Part shown: piece by piece, positions 6,964 to 14,393 of the stretch
How the letters are laid out: every line of letters starts with the position of its first letter
Position numbering within the stretch: position 1 is the stretch's first letter
DNA from: JANWHF01 sp036276235
Lineage (GTDB): Bacteria > Planctomycetota > Phycisphaerae > Tepidisphaerales > Tepidisphaeraceae
Assembly: GCA_036276235.1 (NCBI GenBank)
Contig: DATBDZ010000447.1
Coordinates: forward strand, 1 to 22,937
DNA: 22,937 nucleotides
Direction: 5' to 3'
The notes under the pieces: generated by a model
What the model was told of the DNA's origin: nothing
The model's input: only the letters and a program-made list of their open reading frames with translations
Database searches by the model: none
Made by a program: the position numbers and the translations under genes

Positions 6964-7598
6964 TTGCTCTGCCTCCGCGAATGCCCTGCGACTGGTTCAT
7001 GGTTCCCCCGCGATCTTCAGGTGATAGTCCCTCCTTTCGGCTCGTTTATTACCCATGCGTCAAGAAAGCCGCATGACCGTTCAACCCATCCGCCCCAGCG
7101 CGGGCCCCTTTACACGTTCGTCAATAGCTGGCGGACAAAGTTATGGAAATCATACACTATATATACCGCCAAGGATGAGACTGCCATGAGCGAACGGAGA
7201 AGTTTTCATTTACGCGCGCCTCAGGCGGCGGCACCGCCCACATCGGGTGTTGCTTAGGATTAATGCACAGGTTGTGTGACTGGCGCGACAGGCTCGTCCG
7301 CTGCCCCGTGCCATCCGGCATATTCTTCTGGTTCGTTCAAGGAACCGCAACCCGTAGCACGCCGCGGCAAAGACGGCGCTGGTTGACGCGGTCTTGCCGA
7401 GCGATCCAACGCCGCGCCGCCGCGGATCTGGGTGCGCGGTCCGGAAATATGTTCAAAACCTGTAAGGCTTCGCGGCGCACGGAGGATCCGGGCCCTCGTT
7501 ACACTCGTTCCCGGCGTGGCGGACAGTTGTTCGCAAGCAACGGCCCCTTGCCTATTTCTTGATTCCTGGCTCCTGGCTCCTGGCTCCGAGGTGCATGC
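6964..7598. other. 635-nt gap without a convincing gene
   Basis: The part next to the PKD gene is its leader, with AAGGAGGG around 7033 and GGAGG at its ribosome-binding site. A short overlapping frame (33 codons including the stop) starting with an ATG at about 6999 on the minus strand could be an upstream ORF, but this is not established. An AT-rich patch with TATATATA lies at 7158-7165. A 24-codon plus-strand frame from ATG 7186, preceded by AAGGA, is too short to trust. GC-rich sequence from 7260 to 7540 shows no recognisable protein on either strand and could be a gene remnant. Confidence 0.5.
7564..7587. repeat. Tandem TCCTGGC word repeat (single arm)
   Basis: Three consecutive copies of the 7-mer TCCTGGC lie just downstream of the stop codon of the minus-strand glutaminase gene. 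No reverse-complement partner arm is visible within the gap. It resembles one arm of the word-repeat hairpins seen elsewhere in the window. Confidence 0.7.
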
Positions 7599-10160
7599 TC
7601 ACTTTTGCTCTTCAACTTTCACAAACCCAACATCCACACCTTGCCCGCCAGTCGTTTGATGACAATGAACCGCCAGCGTAATGGTTTCCCCGGGCTTGAG
7701 CTGCGCGAGCGCGGCGGGGCGGATGGGCATCGGCTCGTATCCAGTGATGAAGCCGCCTTGGGCGCCGGCTAATGTGCCGTTGATGTAGACCTCGATATCT
7801 TCGTCGTGATAGGTGAGCAATTGCAGATTCGTGGGATCACCCTGCGGCATCGTGAACTGTCGGCGGAGCCAGATGTCGGCGGTGTTCCAGCGGGTGTTGG
7901 CGGTGATCCCCGGCGTCCCGCGCGTGCCGAAGGCGGCGGGGCCTTGCTGCCAGCCTTCGGCTTTGAAATCGGGCTTGGTCCAATCATCGGCCGGCTTGGT
8001 GGTCGTGTATTGCCAGGTGATCGGTGTCGCACGCGAGGTGGGGATGATCTCGGTCACTTTGGGCCTCTTGGGAAGCGGGGCCCATGCCGTCACCTGCATG
8101 TGATCCTGCGCGGCCCATTTCTTCCATAGCTGCGCGTCGGCGAGCATTTTGATGTAGATGCCGCCGACCACCGGGCGCGCGTGCATGCCGCTGCTGCGGA
8201 TGCGATCGGTGGTGTAGGAATCGACGAGGGCCACGCGCGATGAGGTTGTGTTCAGGTAGTCGTAGATTGGGTTGACGATTGCCTCGAAGTCGGCCTGGTT
8301 GTCGGCCATCGTCGCGCTCCAGAGGCACCAGTCGGTCTTGGTCAGGTGCGTGCGCGAATCGAGCGGCACGCCATACTGCTGCTCCATCTTCTTGTAATGC
8401 GCGATCTCCTTCTGCACGACCTCCGGCGGGAAGACATTGAGCCCCAGAATCTTGTCCCACACCAGATTGTATTTCTGGCTCCAGGTGTTGGGCTTATCAA
8501 ACGCAAGACGGAAATGATCCTCCTCCGCGGCAACCTTCACCCAATGCGCCGCATCCGCCTTCGCAAGGTCGGCGTATTTCTTCGCGTTCGTTTCGTCGCC
8601 GCGCAGGTGGCACAGATCGCCGTAAGCGGCCAGCGCGAGAATGGCCTTCACGGAAAGGTTCGCGTTATGCGCGAGATGGCCCATGAAATCGTCTGTGCAG
8701 AGCTGGTTTTCCGGGTCGAGGCCATACTGCTCGAGATAACTCGCCCACTGCGTAAGCTGCGGCCACCATTTCTCGACAAAGCGCGGCGAGCCTTCGATGC
8801 GGGCGATCGCATCGCAGAGAATGAGCATGTTGCCGCTCTCTTCGACGGGCATTCCTTCGCCGCCGTCGTCGGTGCCGCGGGCGTTGGGATACGTGCCCAG
8901 ATCGTGTGGGGCGTTGGGGAATTTCCAGTGATCGGAGGCGGCGTAATCGAGGATCGGCACGAGCGACGCCTTGGCCAGCGTGGGGCTGAGCAGCAGAATC
9001 ATCGGCGCCATCGGGAAGATCACATCGACGGTGGCGATGTCGCCGTTGCTCGTATTCTCCTTCGTAAACAGCAGCGGCTGGCCATTGGCATCGGCGGCCA
9101 AACCCATCGCCGCCAGGCATTGGCGATAGGCGAGCGAAGCGATCTGCGCATAGCGCTCGCCGCCGGCTTTGCGAAGATCGGCTTCGAGAGATGAATCGAA
9201 ATCAGCGCATCGCGTCACAAGCTGTCCGTAATCGCGATCGGCGGCTTGCAGCAGATCAGCCGGCGTCGCGCCGTTTCGCCGCCAGTAGGGGCGCAGCGAT
9301 TTGCCAAAATATTTGATCGCGTAAACTTCGTCGTACGCCACCATCAGATGCCGCGAGAGAACATTGTTGCCGACGGTTCCCAGATCAAATGTGAAGGCAA
9401 GGATTGGCTGTTCATCAGAAGCCGCGCGCGGCATGCGCGTGTCATCCGCCGCGGGAAGATCGCCATGCTCGACGAATTGCTTGAGCAACGCATCGCTGGC
9501 GCCGATGGCGGATTTGGATTCATCCGTCCGTGCGGCGGCATAGACGTAACCCCAGTCAATGCGTGTATCGTCGCCGGCACGCTCCAGCACGGGCTGGTCA
9601 GCGGTGCCGGCGCGAAGGCCGGTGAGATTACCCATCGTTTGCCGCGACCATTCGACTTTTTGATTGGCTGAGTTCACGACAAGCTGCGCGCTGGTGCTAT
9701 CAAAAAGCGAGACGGCATGACCCGCGCCATCGACGCTATGAACTTCCCACGCGATGTAGCTGAGCGGCCGCGCCAGCACTTCCAGATCGCTCGGAAGGGC
9801 GGCGGTCATGAAGGTCATCTTCACATGCAAATGCGAATCATCGAATTCATAAACGCTGCGCGTCGGAAAAACGCGAACGGAAACTTGCGGAAACGCCGGC
9901 ACATCCGCCGGCGCGTTGCCCATCAGGCGGTATGTCTTCCCATCCACGCGCATGAGGCTCACAAGCGAATGCTCACGGCGGGTCCAGTGCCGCGTGGCGT
10001 CATCGGTGAGCTTGTCGGCGTTCGACCAGACGCTCAGATACGGATCGAAAGTCACGAGCGGAACGGCGGGGGGACGAAAGGGTTTGTTGTCGGCATGGGC
10101 TAAAGACGGGAGCAGCACAAACGTGATGGCCAATAAGACGACGCGATGAAATTTTTGCAT
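7599..10160 (-). CDS. Exported glutaminase-A-like protein (DUF4965/DUF1793) with C-terminal jelly roll
   Basis: The 853-residue protein has a clean signal peptide (hydrophobic 6-20, AHA at 21-23). It is followed by the domain series of the fungal GtaA/glutaminase family: an N-terminal DUF4964/DUF5127-like part beginning RPPAVPLVTFDPYLSVWSNA, then the DUF4965/DUF1793 alpha-barrel part with FTKENTSNGDIATVDVIFP, GTYPNARGTDDGGEGMPVE and TKTDWCLWSA. After about residue 700 comes an extra beta-rich segment (WQYTTTKPADDW ... YINGTLAG ... ITLAVHCHQTTGG) like a galactose-binding or GH2 sugar-binding fold. Glutaminase activity is shown only for fungal relatives; many bacterial members may instead act on glycans. 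ATG 10160 has AAGGG nine bases ahead. It lies downstream of the ClC gene on the same strand, with a hairpin between them. Confidence 0.85.
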   Translation of the reverse strand: MQKFHRVVLLAITFVLLPSLAHADNKPFRPPAVPLVTFDPYLSVWSNADKLTDDATRHWTRREHSLVSLMRVDGKTYRLMGNAPADVPAFPQVSVRVFPTRSVYEFDDSHLHVKMTFMTAALPSDLEVLARPLSYIAWEVHSVDGAGHAVSLFDSTSAQLVVNSANQKVEWSRQTMGNLTGLRAGTADQPVLERAGDDTRIDWGYVYAAARTDESKSAIGASDALLKQFVEHGDLPAADDTRMPRAASDEQPILAFTFDLGTVGNNVLSRHLMVAYDEVYAIKYFGKSLRPYWRRNGATPADLLQAADRDYGQLVTRCADFDSSLEADLRKAGGERYAQIASLAYRQCLAAMGLAADANGQPLLFTKENTSNGDIATVDVIFPMAPMILLLSPTLAKASLVPILDYAASDHWKFPNAPHDLGTYPNARGTDDGGEGMPVEESGNMLILCDAIARIEGSPRFVEKWWPQLTQWASYLEQYGLDPENQLCTDDFMGHLAHNANLSVKAILALAAYGDLCHLRGDETNAKKYADLAKADAAHWVKVAAEEDHFRLAFDKPNTWSQKYNLVWDKILGLNVFPPEVVQKEIAHYKKMEQQYGVPLDSRTHLTKTDWCLWSATMADNQADFEAIVNPIYDYLNTTSSRVALVDSYTTDRIRSSGMHARPVVGGIYIKMLADAQLWKKWAAQDHMQVTAWAPLPKRPKVTEIIPTSRATPITWQYTTTKPADDWTKPDFKAEGWQQGPAAFGTRGTPGITANTRWNTADIWLRRQFTMPQGDPTNLQLLTYHDEDIEVYINGTLAGAQGGFITGYEPMPIRPAALAQLKPGETITLAVHCHQTTGGQGVDVGFVKVEEQK

Positions 10161-10197
10161 AATCGTTTCCCTTCAAACTCCGCAAGCCGCTCTTGTT

Positions 10198-10300
10198 CCC
10201 TCCTCCGGTACTCCGGGGGAGGGTTAGGGTGGGGGCAGTTAGCCACAGACGACGCTCCGCAGCCCCCACCCCAGCCCTCCCCCGGAGTACCGGAGGAGGG
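10198..10300. repeat. GC-rich hairpin between the ClC and glutaminase genes (family shared with 17307-17432)
   Basis: Arms at 10198-10236 and 10262-10300 match in inverted orientation at 37 of 39 positions around a 25-nt loop. Each arm contains its own smaller palindrome around GTACTC/GAGTAC. It starts 29 nt past the ClC stop and ends 37 nt before the glutaminase ATG, reading on the minus strand. No T-run follows, so it is not a classical terminator. It is clearly related in sequence to the hairpin at 17307-17432. Confidence 0.92.
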
Positions 10301-10329
10301 AGAGGAAGGTGCGGGCTGCAAGCAACAAA

Positions 10330-12225
10330 TTACGTCTGCAAAGCCCGATGGTACTCCCGCATCAACTCCCGGCGGCTCAGCAAGCCGATGATCCGATCCT
10401 GATTGGCCGCCAGGCACACCGGCAGCCGCGCGACTTCGTGGCGGGCGAAGGTTTCCAATGCCGAGGCCATATCGTCAGTGCTGCAAAGGCAGGGCAGATC
10501 CTCGCGAACCAGATCGCCGGCCAGCAGCAGGGGGATCGCATCGCGCTGGAAGAGCGCTGTATTTACGTCGTCGCTGGTGACCATACCCACAAAATCGCCG
10601 GCTTCATCCAATACGGCAAAATCGGTTGCGCCGTTGTCGGAAGTGAGCTGAAGCAGCCTCTCAACCGGCGAAGCTTGTGGAACAGATGTCACCGGTTCAA
10701 GTGCAACTTGCTCCAGCGTAATTCGCCGCAAGATGCTCATATCGACGCCGGTGCCGACGCGAACTCCGCGCCGGCGAAGCGTGAGCGTGTAAACCGAATC
10801 CGGAAAGATGAGCCGAGCCACACCCGTGGCTGTGATGCAGGCGAGCATCGCCGGCAGGATGATGTTGCGCTGATCGGTGACCTCAAACAAAATGAGGATT
10901 GAAGAAAGTGGTGCATGAACGACAGCCGCGAGGACCGCGCCCATGCCGATAATCGCGTAATAGCCATCGGGAAACTCGGCGTGGATATGAAAGATCTTGA
11001 GGAAGATTGTGAGCAGCGCGCCGGTGGTCGCGCCCAGGAACAGCGAAGGCGCGATGATGCCGCCGCTCCCTCCGCTGCCGAGCGTCAGGCAGGTGCCGAC
11101 GATTTTTGCGGCGCAGAGAAAGATGACCAGCGCCAGCAATTTTCCGACGCCGACGCGCGTGTAGAAGTCGGCATAAAAATCGGGCGTGAGCATCGGCTGC
11201 ACGGCGCCGTAGCCGTCGCCGTAAAACGCGGGCATTGGATAATTGTGAAAATCGATCGGCTTGGGTTGATGAATCATCCACCAGCCAAAGACGATCACGT
11301 ATATGACGCCGAGCAGGCCCAGGAGCGCGCCGCCGATGGCGGGGCGAATCGCGCGGTGTATGCGCAGATGATGGAATCGCTCGTCCATCGTGTACATGAG
11401 CCGAGTCGTCGCGACGCCGGCCAGGCCGCACATGACGCCCAGGATCAGCAACTGCGGCAATCCCCCCCAGCCCATCGCGGCCATGTTCGCACTCGCCTGC
11501 GCGGGGAGCGAGAAGATCGCATGGCCGCTGCCGGGTTTGTAATGATTGAGAATGCCGCGCGTCGCGACGTTGGCGATCACGCTTGCCAAGACCACCGGAG
11601 CAAACGCGCGGATCGAAAAATCGAGCAGGATCACTTCGAGCGTGAAGAGCACGCCGCCGATCGGCGAATCGAAGATGGCGCTGATGCCCGCCGCGCATCC
11701 GCAGCCGATCAGCACGGGCATATGCTGTCGACTGATCTGAAAGATCATGCCGACACCCGAGGCGATTCCCGCCCCGATCTGCACGATCGGCCCTTCAGCA
11801 CCAGCGGAGCCGCCCGTGCCGATGGTGACGGCGCTGGTAAGAATCTTCTCGATCGCGCTGAGCGGCGGAATGACGCCGCGATTGCGCATCACCGATTCCA
11901 TCACATCAACGACGCCATGCCCCTCGCGCGCACGAAGCACATAAACGGTAACAAGCCCGACGATCAGCCCACCCAGTGCCGGCAGAAAAATCAGCAACAC
12001 AACGCCGCGCCCGTAAAGAACGTCGTATCCGCCCGGCCACTCGTAGAGCCGATCGCGAATCCAGTTGATCAACGTGTGAAACGCCACCGCGGCGGCAGAC
12101 GTCACTACGCCGACCAGAAACGCCATCGGCAGCAGAATGTAATGCTCGCGCAGCCCCATCCGCGTCATCAGACGCGTCATGAGAAGACGAGACCGCAGCC
12201 CAAAACTAGAAATCGCCGGCGGCAT
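10330..12225 (-). CDS. ClC-family chloride channel/transporter with CBS domain pair
   Basis: This 631-residue inner-membrane protein has a ClC core (about 30-475) and two C-terminal CBS domains (about 495-631) that in relatives bind nucleotides and regulate transport. Visible ClC motifs are GTGGSAGAEGP (136-146) with the gating glutamate Glu144, GSGGSGGIIAPSLFLGA (383-399), and the first anion-site loop as GHGVVDVM (102-109), where the canonical GSGIP Ser is His. In the helix that holds the internal proton glutamate of E. coli ClcA, the sequence is FTLEVILLDF: the position of ClcA Glu203 is Val198. The start is uncertain; ATG 12225 lacks a clear ribosome-binding site and Met16, Met20 or Met23 would also precede the first helix. 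Confidence 0.92.
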   Translation of the reverse strand: MPPAISSFGLRSRLLMTRLMTRMGLREHYILLPMAFLVGVVTSAAAVAFHTLINWIRDRLYEWPGGYDVLYGRGVVLLIFLPALGGLIVGLVTVYVLRAREGHGVVDVMESVMRNRGVIPPLSAIEKILTSAVTIGTGGSAGAEGPIVQIGAGIASGVGMIFQISRQHMPVLIGCGCAAGISAIFDSPIGGVLFTLEVILLDFSIRAFAPVVLASVIANVATRGILNHYKPGSGHAIFSLPAQASANMAAMGWGGLPQLLILGVMCGLAGVATTRLMYTMDERFHHLRIHRAIRPAIGGALLGLLGVIYVIVFGWWMIHQPKPIDFHNYPMPAFYGDGYGAVQPMLTPDFYADFYTRVGVGKLLALVIFLCAAKIVGTCLTLGSGGSGGIIAPSLFLGATTGALLTIFLKIFHIHAEFPDGYYAIIGMGAVLAAVVHAPLSSILILFEVTDQRNIILPAMLACITATGVARLIFPDSVYTLTLRRRGVRVGTGVDMSILRRITLEQVALEPVTSVPQASPVERLLQLTSDNGATDFAVLDEAGDFVGMVTSDDVNTALFQRDAIPLLLAGDLVREDLPCLCSTDDMASALETFARHEVARLPVCLAANQDRIIGLLSRRELMREYHRALQT

Positions 12226-12329
12226 TTGGAGGGCAAACGATACCGATATCGCCCGCCGGCGAAAACCTCGCGGCTGAAAAATGTTGGGTGCCCATGGATT
12301 TGGCGCGGCATGGGCCGCCCATGAAGACT

Positions 12330-12595
12330 CACCACGGAGGCAGGGAGGTGCCCCGGAAATTCCGAAACCCGAATCCCCGAAATCCGAATCAATTCCGAAT
12401 GACCAAATGCCCGAATTCCGAGATTGATGTCACGCGAAGCGACGAAGAAACGAAGAAATACTCAAAGGTTCTTCGTGCCTTCGCTTCTTCGCGTGACATC
12501 TGCTTTCGTCATTCGGATTTCGGATTTGATTCGGATTTCGGGGATTCGGATTTCGGAATTCAAGCGCGCCTCCGTGTGTCCGTGCCTCCTTGGTG
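12330..12595. repeat. Nested triple word-repeat palindrome in the divergent region
   Basis: This inverted repeat has arms of roughly 120 nt in three layers. Outer: CACCACGGAGGCA (12330-12342) against 12583-12595, 12 of 13 paired. Middle: CCGAATCC/CCGAAAT words, including a perfect 23-nt match of 12369-12391 to 12527-12549. Inner: a perfect 14-nt match of 12426-12439 to 12487-12500, with ACGAAGAA words next to the loop. Each layer uses its own word set. It lies between the ClC gene (minus) and the zinc-ribbon gene (plus) and fills most of the 434-nt gap; no gene is evident there. Confidence 0.9.
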
Positions 12596-12622
12596 AAGAA
12601 TCAGGGCGGGACGCCTTCCACG

Positions 12623-12651
12623 TTCCCACACCGCGTGCTCATCGCTATAAT
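12623..12651 (+). promoter_or_regulatory. Strong promoter-like site, probably giving a leaderless mRNA
   Basis: TTCCCA (12623-12628), a 17-nt spacer and a perfect TATAAT (12646-12651) lie directly before the ATG at 12660. Transcription beginning about seven bases after the -10 box would start at or within a few bases of that ATG, leaving almost no 5' leader. The layout recurs at 2005-2033 and 16610-16638. Confidence 0.6.
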
Positions 12652-12659
12652 CGGATGCA

Positions 12660-13112
12660 ATGCCCGGCGGTCGCCCTGAGATTACTCTCCGAATCGAAAA
12701 CTTCCTCAACGCCTGCGCCGATTGGTGCGAGGATCATTGGGTGGGCGGCATCGCGCTTCGTGTCGTTATTGTGTTGGCATATTTCGTGCTGCGAATTCAG
12801 GACATCGGACGCATCGCCTTCTGGACAATTCTGCTGTTGGCGGCGCTCTTCGTTCCGCGCTTGCTGATGTGGCTGCGGGAGCGCGAAACCAATCGCCGGT
12901 TTCTGAACGGCCAGTGCATCGAGTGCGGCTACGATCTGCGCGCCAGTCCGCAGCGCTGCCCCGAATGCGGCACGGAAGTGCCGCGCGGGTTTTCGAACAG
13001 GGAGTTGCCGCATCGAGACGTTCCAGTCGTTGAAGAGTTTCCGCGCATTGAGCTTCATCGGGGATTTTCGCACAAGGGGCCGCAACTGCCGTATGATCCC
13101 CACAAGACGTGA
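12660..13112 (+). CDS. Small membrane protein with zinc ribbon
   Basis: The 150-residue protein has two hydrophobic helices (about 31-49 and 52-71) followed by a four-cysteine zinc ribbon CIECGYDLRASPQRCPECG (Cys86, Cys89, Cys100, Cys103). This CxxCGYDLRAS...CPxCG module is a recurrent signature of planctomycete proteins of unknown function. The tail after the ribbon is polar and rich in His and Pro. The ribbon should face the cytoplasm or periplasm next to the membrane; which is unknown. Its stop codon overlaps the GTG start of mnmA (GTGA), so the two are probably co-translated, although no functional tie to tRNA thiolation is evident. ATG 12660 lies 9 nt after a TATAAT box. Confidence 0.82.
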   Translation: MPGGRPEITLRIENFLNACADWCEDHWVGGIALRVVIVLAYFVLRIQDIGRIAFWTILLLAALFVPRLLMWLRERETNRRFLNGQCIECGYDLRASPQRCPECGTEVPRGFSNRELPHRDVPVVEEFPRIELHRGFSHKGPQLPYDPHKT

Positions 13113-14233
13113 GCGCTAAGCGAGGCAAGGTCGTGGTCGCGATGAGCGGCGGAGTCGATAGCTCCGTGGCCGCGGCTCTTTTGCTGCGCGAAGGGTACGA
13201 GGTATTGGGCGTGTTCATGCGGCTCGGCTCGCCGCCGGGCGTTGAAGCTGCCGAGGAAACGGCTTGCGATACGAGCGGGAAGAACAAGCAGGGATGCTGC
13301 TCGGTGCTCGACGCCGCCGACGCGCGGCGAGTCGCCGGGCTGCTCGACATCCCGTTCTACGTGCTGAATTTCCAGGAAGATTTCGGCCGCGTCATCGATT
13401 ATTTCGTCGATGAATACAATCGCGGCCGCACGCCAAATCCGTGCGTCCGCTGCAACGATTGGCTCAAGTTCGGCAAGCTCGCGCAATATGCGGAAGCGGT
13501 TGGCGCCGACTTCGTCGCCAGCGGTCATTACGCGCGGGCGGAAACGGATCCATCAACCGGCCGGCGCCGGCTCCTGCGCGGCCGCGATCATCACAAGGAC
13601 CAGAGCTACGTTCTCTTCGGCATGTCGCGCCAAACGCTCGATCACACGCTTCTGCCGATCGGCGGCTACGAAAAGCACGAAGTGCGCGCGATGGCCGAGG
13701 AAATGAAGCTGCCGGTTTTCAACAAGCCTGATTCGCAGGAGATTTGTTTCGTGCCGAACAATGACTACGCCGCGCTCGTGCGCCGGCGTAGTCCGGATGC
13801 TTTCAAATCAGGAGAATTCGTAACGACTGACGGCGCTGTCGTCGGCACTCACGAAGGCCATCAGAACTTCACCATAGGCAAGCGCAAGGGTCTGGGTATT
13901 GCGCTTGGATATCCGGTGTACGTGGTGAATATCGATCCCGTCGCCAATCGCGTGACGCTGGGCGAAAAGGATGCGCTGCTGAAGTCATCGCTGGTTGCGC
14001 ATCAGCTCAACATCCTGAGCGACAAACTGAGCCGCAGCGCCGGCGCGATCCGCTGCCACGCAAAGATCCGCTACAACCATCAGCCGCAGCCCGCAACAGC
14101 TACGATAAGCGGCTCCGATGAGTTGAGCATCACCTTCGACGAGCCGCAAAGCGCTATTACGCCCGGGCAGGCCGTTGTGCTTTATGATGGCGATGAAGTT
14201 TTGGGCGGTGGGTGGATTGATTCTGCAAAATAG
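13109..14233 (+). CDS. mnmA: tRNA-specific 2-thiouridylase MnmA
   Basis: MnmA is the cytoplasmic enzyme that thiolates the wobble uridine of tRNA Lys, Glu and Gln using ATP and sulfur relayed from a cysteine desulfurase. The 374-residue protein shows the PP-loop SGGVDSS (13-19), NPCVRCN with catalytic Cys112, SGHYAR (138-143), KDQSYVLF (163-170), SQEICFVP with catalytic Cys213, and the C-terminal beta domain. The GTG start at 13109 overlaps the preceding stop by 4 nt, and ATG 13142 would cut into the PP-loop, so GTG is preferred. The TAG stop (14231-14233) lies inside the arm of the following hairpin. Confidence 0.95.
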   Translation: MSAKRGKVVVAMSGGVDSSVAAALLLREGYEVLGVFMRLGSPPGVEAAEETACDTSGKNKQGCCSVLDAADARRVAGLLDIPFYVLNFQEDFGRVIDYFVDEYNRGRTPNPCVRCNDWLKFGKLAQYAEAVGADFVASGHYARAETDPSTGRRRLLRGRDHHKDQSYVLFGMSRQTLDHTLLPIGGYEKHEVRAMAEEMKLPVFNKPDSQEICFVPNNDYAALVRRRSPDAFKSGEFVTTDGAVVGTHEGHQNFTIGKRKGLGIALGYPVYVVNIDPVANRVTLGEKDALLKSSLVAHQLNILSDKLSRSAGAIRCHAKIRYNHQPQPATATISGSDELSITFDEPQSAITPGQAVVLYDGDEVLGGGWIDSAK

Positions 14234-14363
14234 TCATTTGTCATTGGTCATTGGTCCTTTGTCATTCGTGCACGGTTTGGGTGCGACTTCATGGACGGCA
14301 GCCATCGATTCGCATGGACAAATGACAAATGACAAATGACCAATGACAAATGACAATTGACTA
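14231..14363. repeat. Word-repeat hairpin overlapping the mnmA stop codon
   Basis: The arm at 14231-14266 pairs with 14328-14363 at 33 of 36 positions. The right arm carries additional GACAAAT words back to about 14316. Both arms are tandem copies of 7-mers of the GACAAAT/GACCAAT type. The first three bases of the left arm are the mnmA stop codon. A further degenerate copy of the words (14375-14390) runs up to the next start codon at 14394. Confidence 0.9.
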
Positions 14364-14393
14364 TTAGCACCTCCCCAATGACAACTGACAACC

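Noticed and set aside
7263..7562. Plus-strand 99-codon frame in the large gap
   Set aside because: Its composition is Arg/Ser/Gly-rich and random-like, with no ribosome-binding site or recognisable motif. It may be a remnant but is not supportable as a gene.
8346..9194. Plus-strand 282-codon frame opposite the glutaminase-like gene
   Set aside because: It is a shadow of a conserved family protein, with no motif and no plausible start signal.
10915..12324. Long plus-strand open frame (469 codons) opposite the ClC gene
   Set aside because: It is antisense to a clear ClC protein. Its translation is rich in Arg, His, Asp and Ala with no domain, as expected for a shadow frame in GC-rich DNA.
14316..14363. 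Possible CRISPR-like array (regular GACAAAT repeats)
   Set aside because: The repeats are 7-mers with no spacers, arranged as opposed arms of a palindrome, and no cas genes are present.
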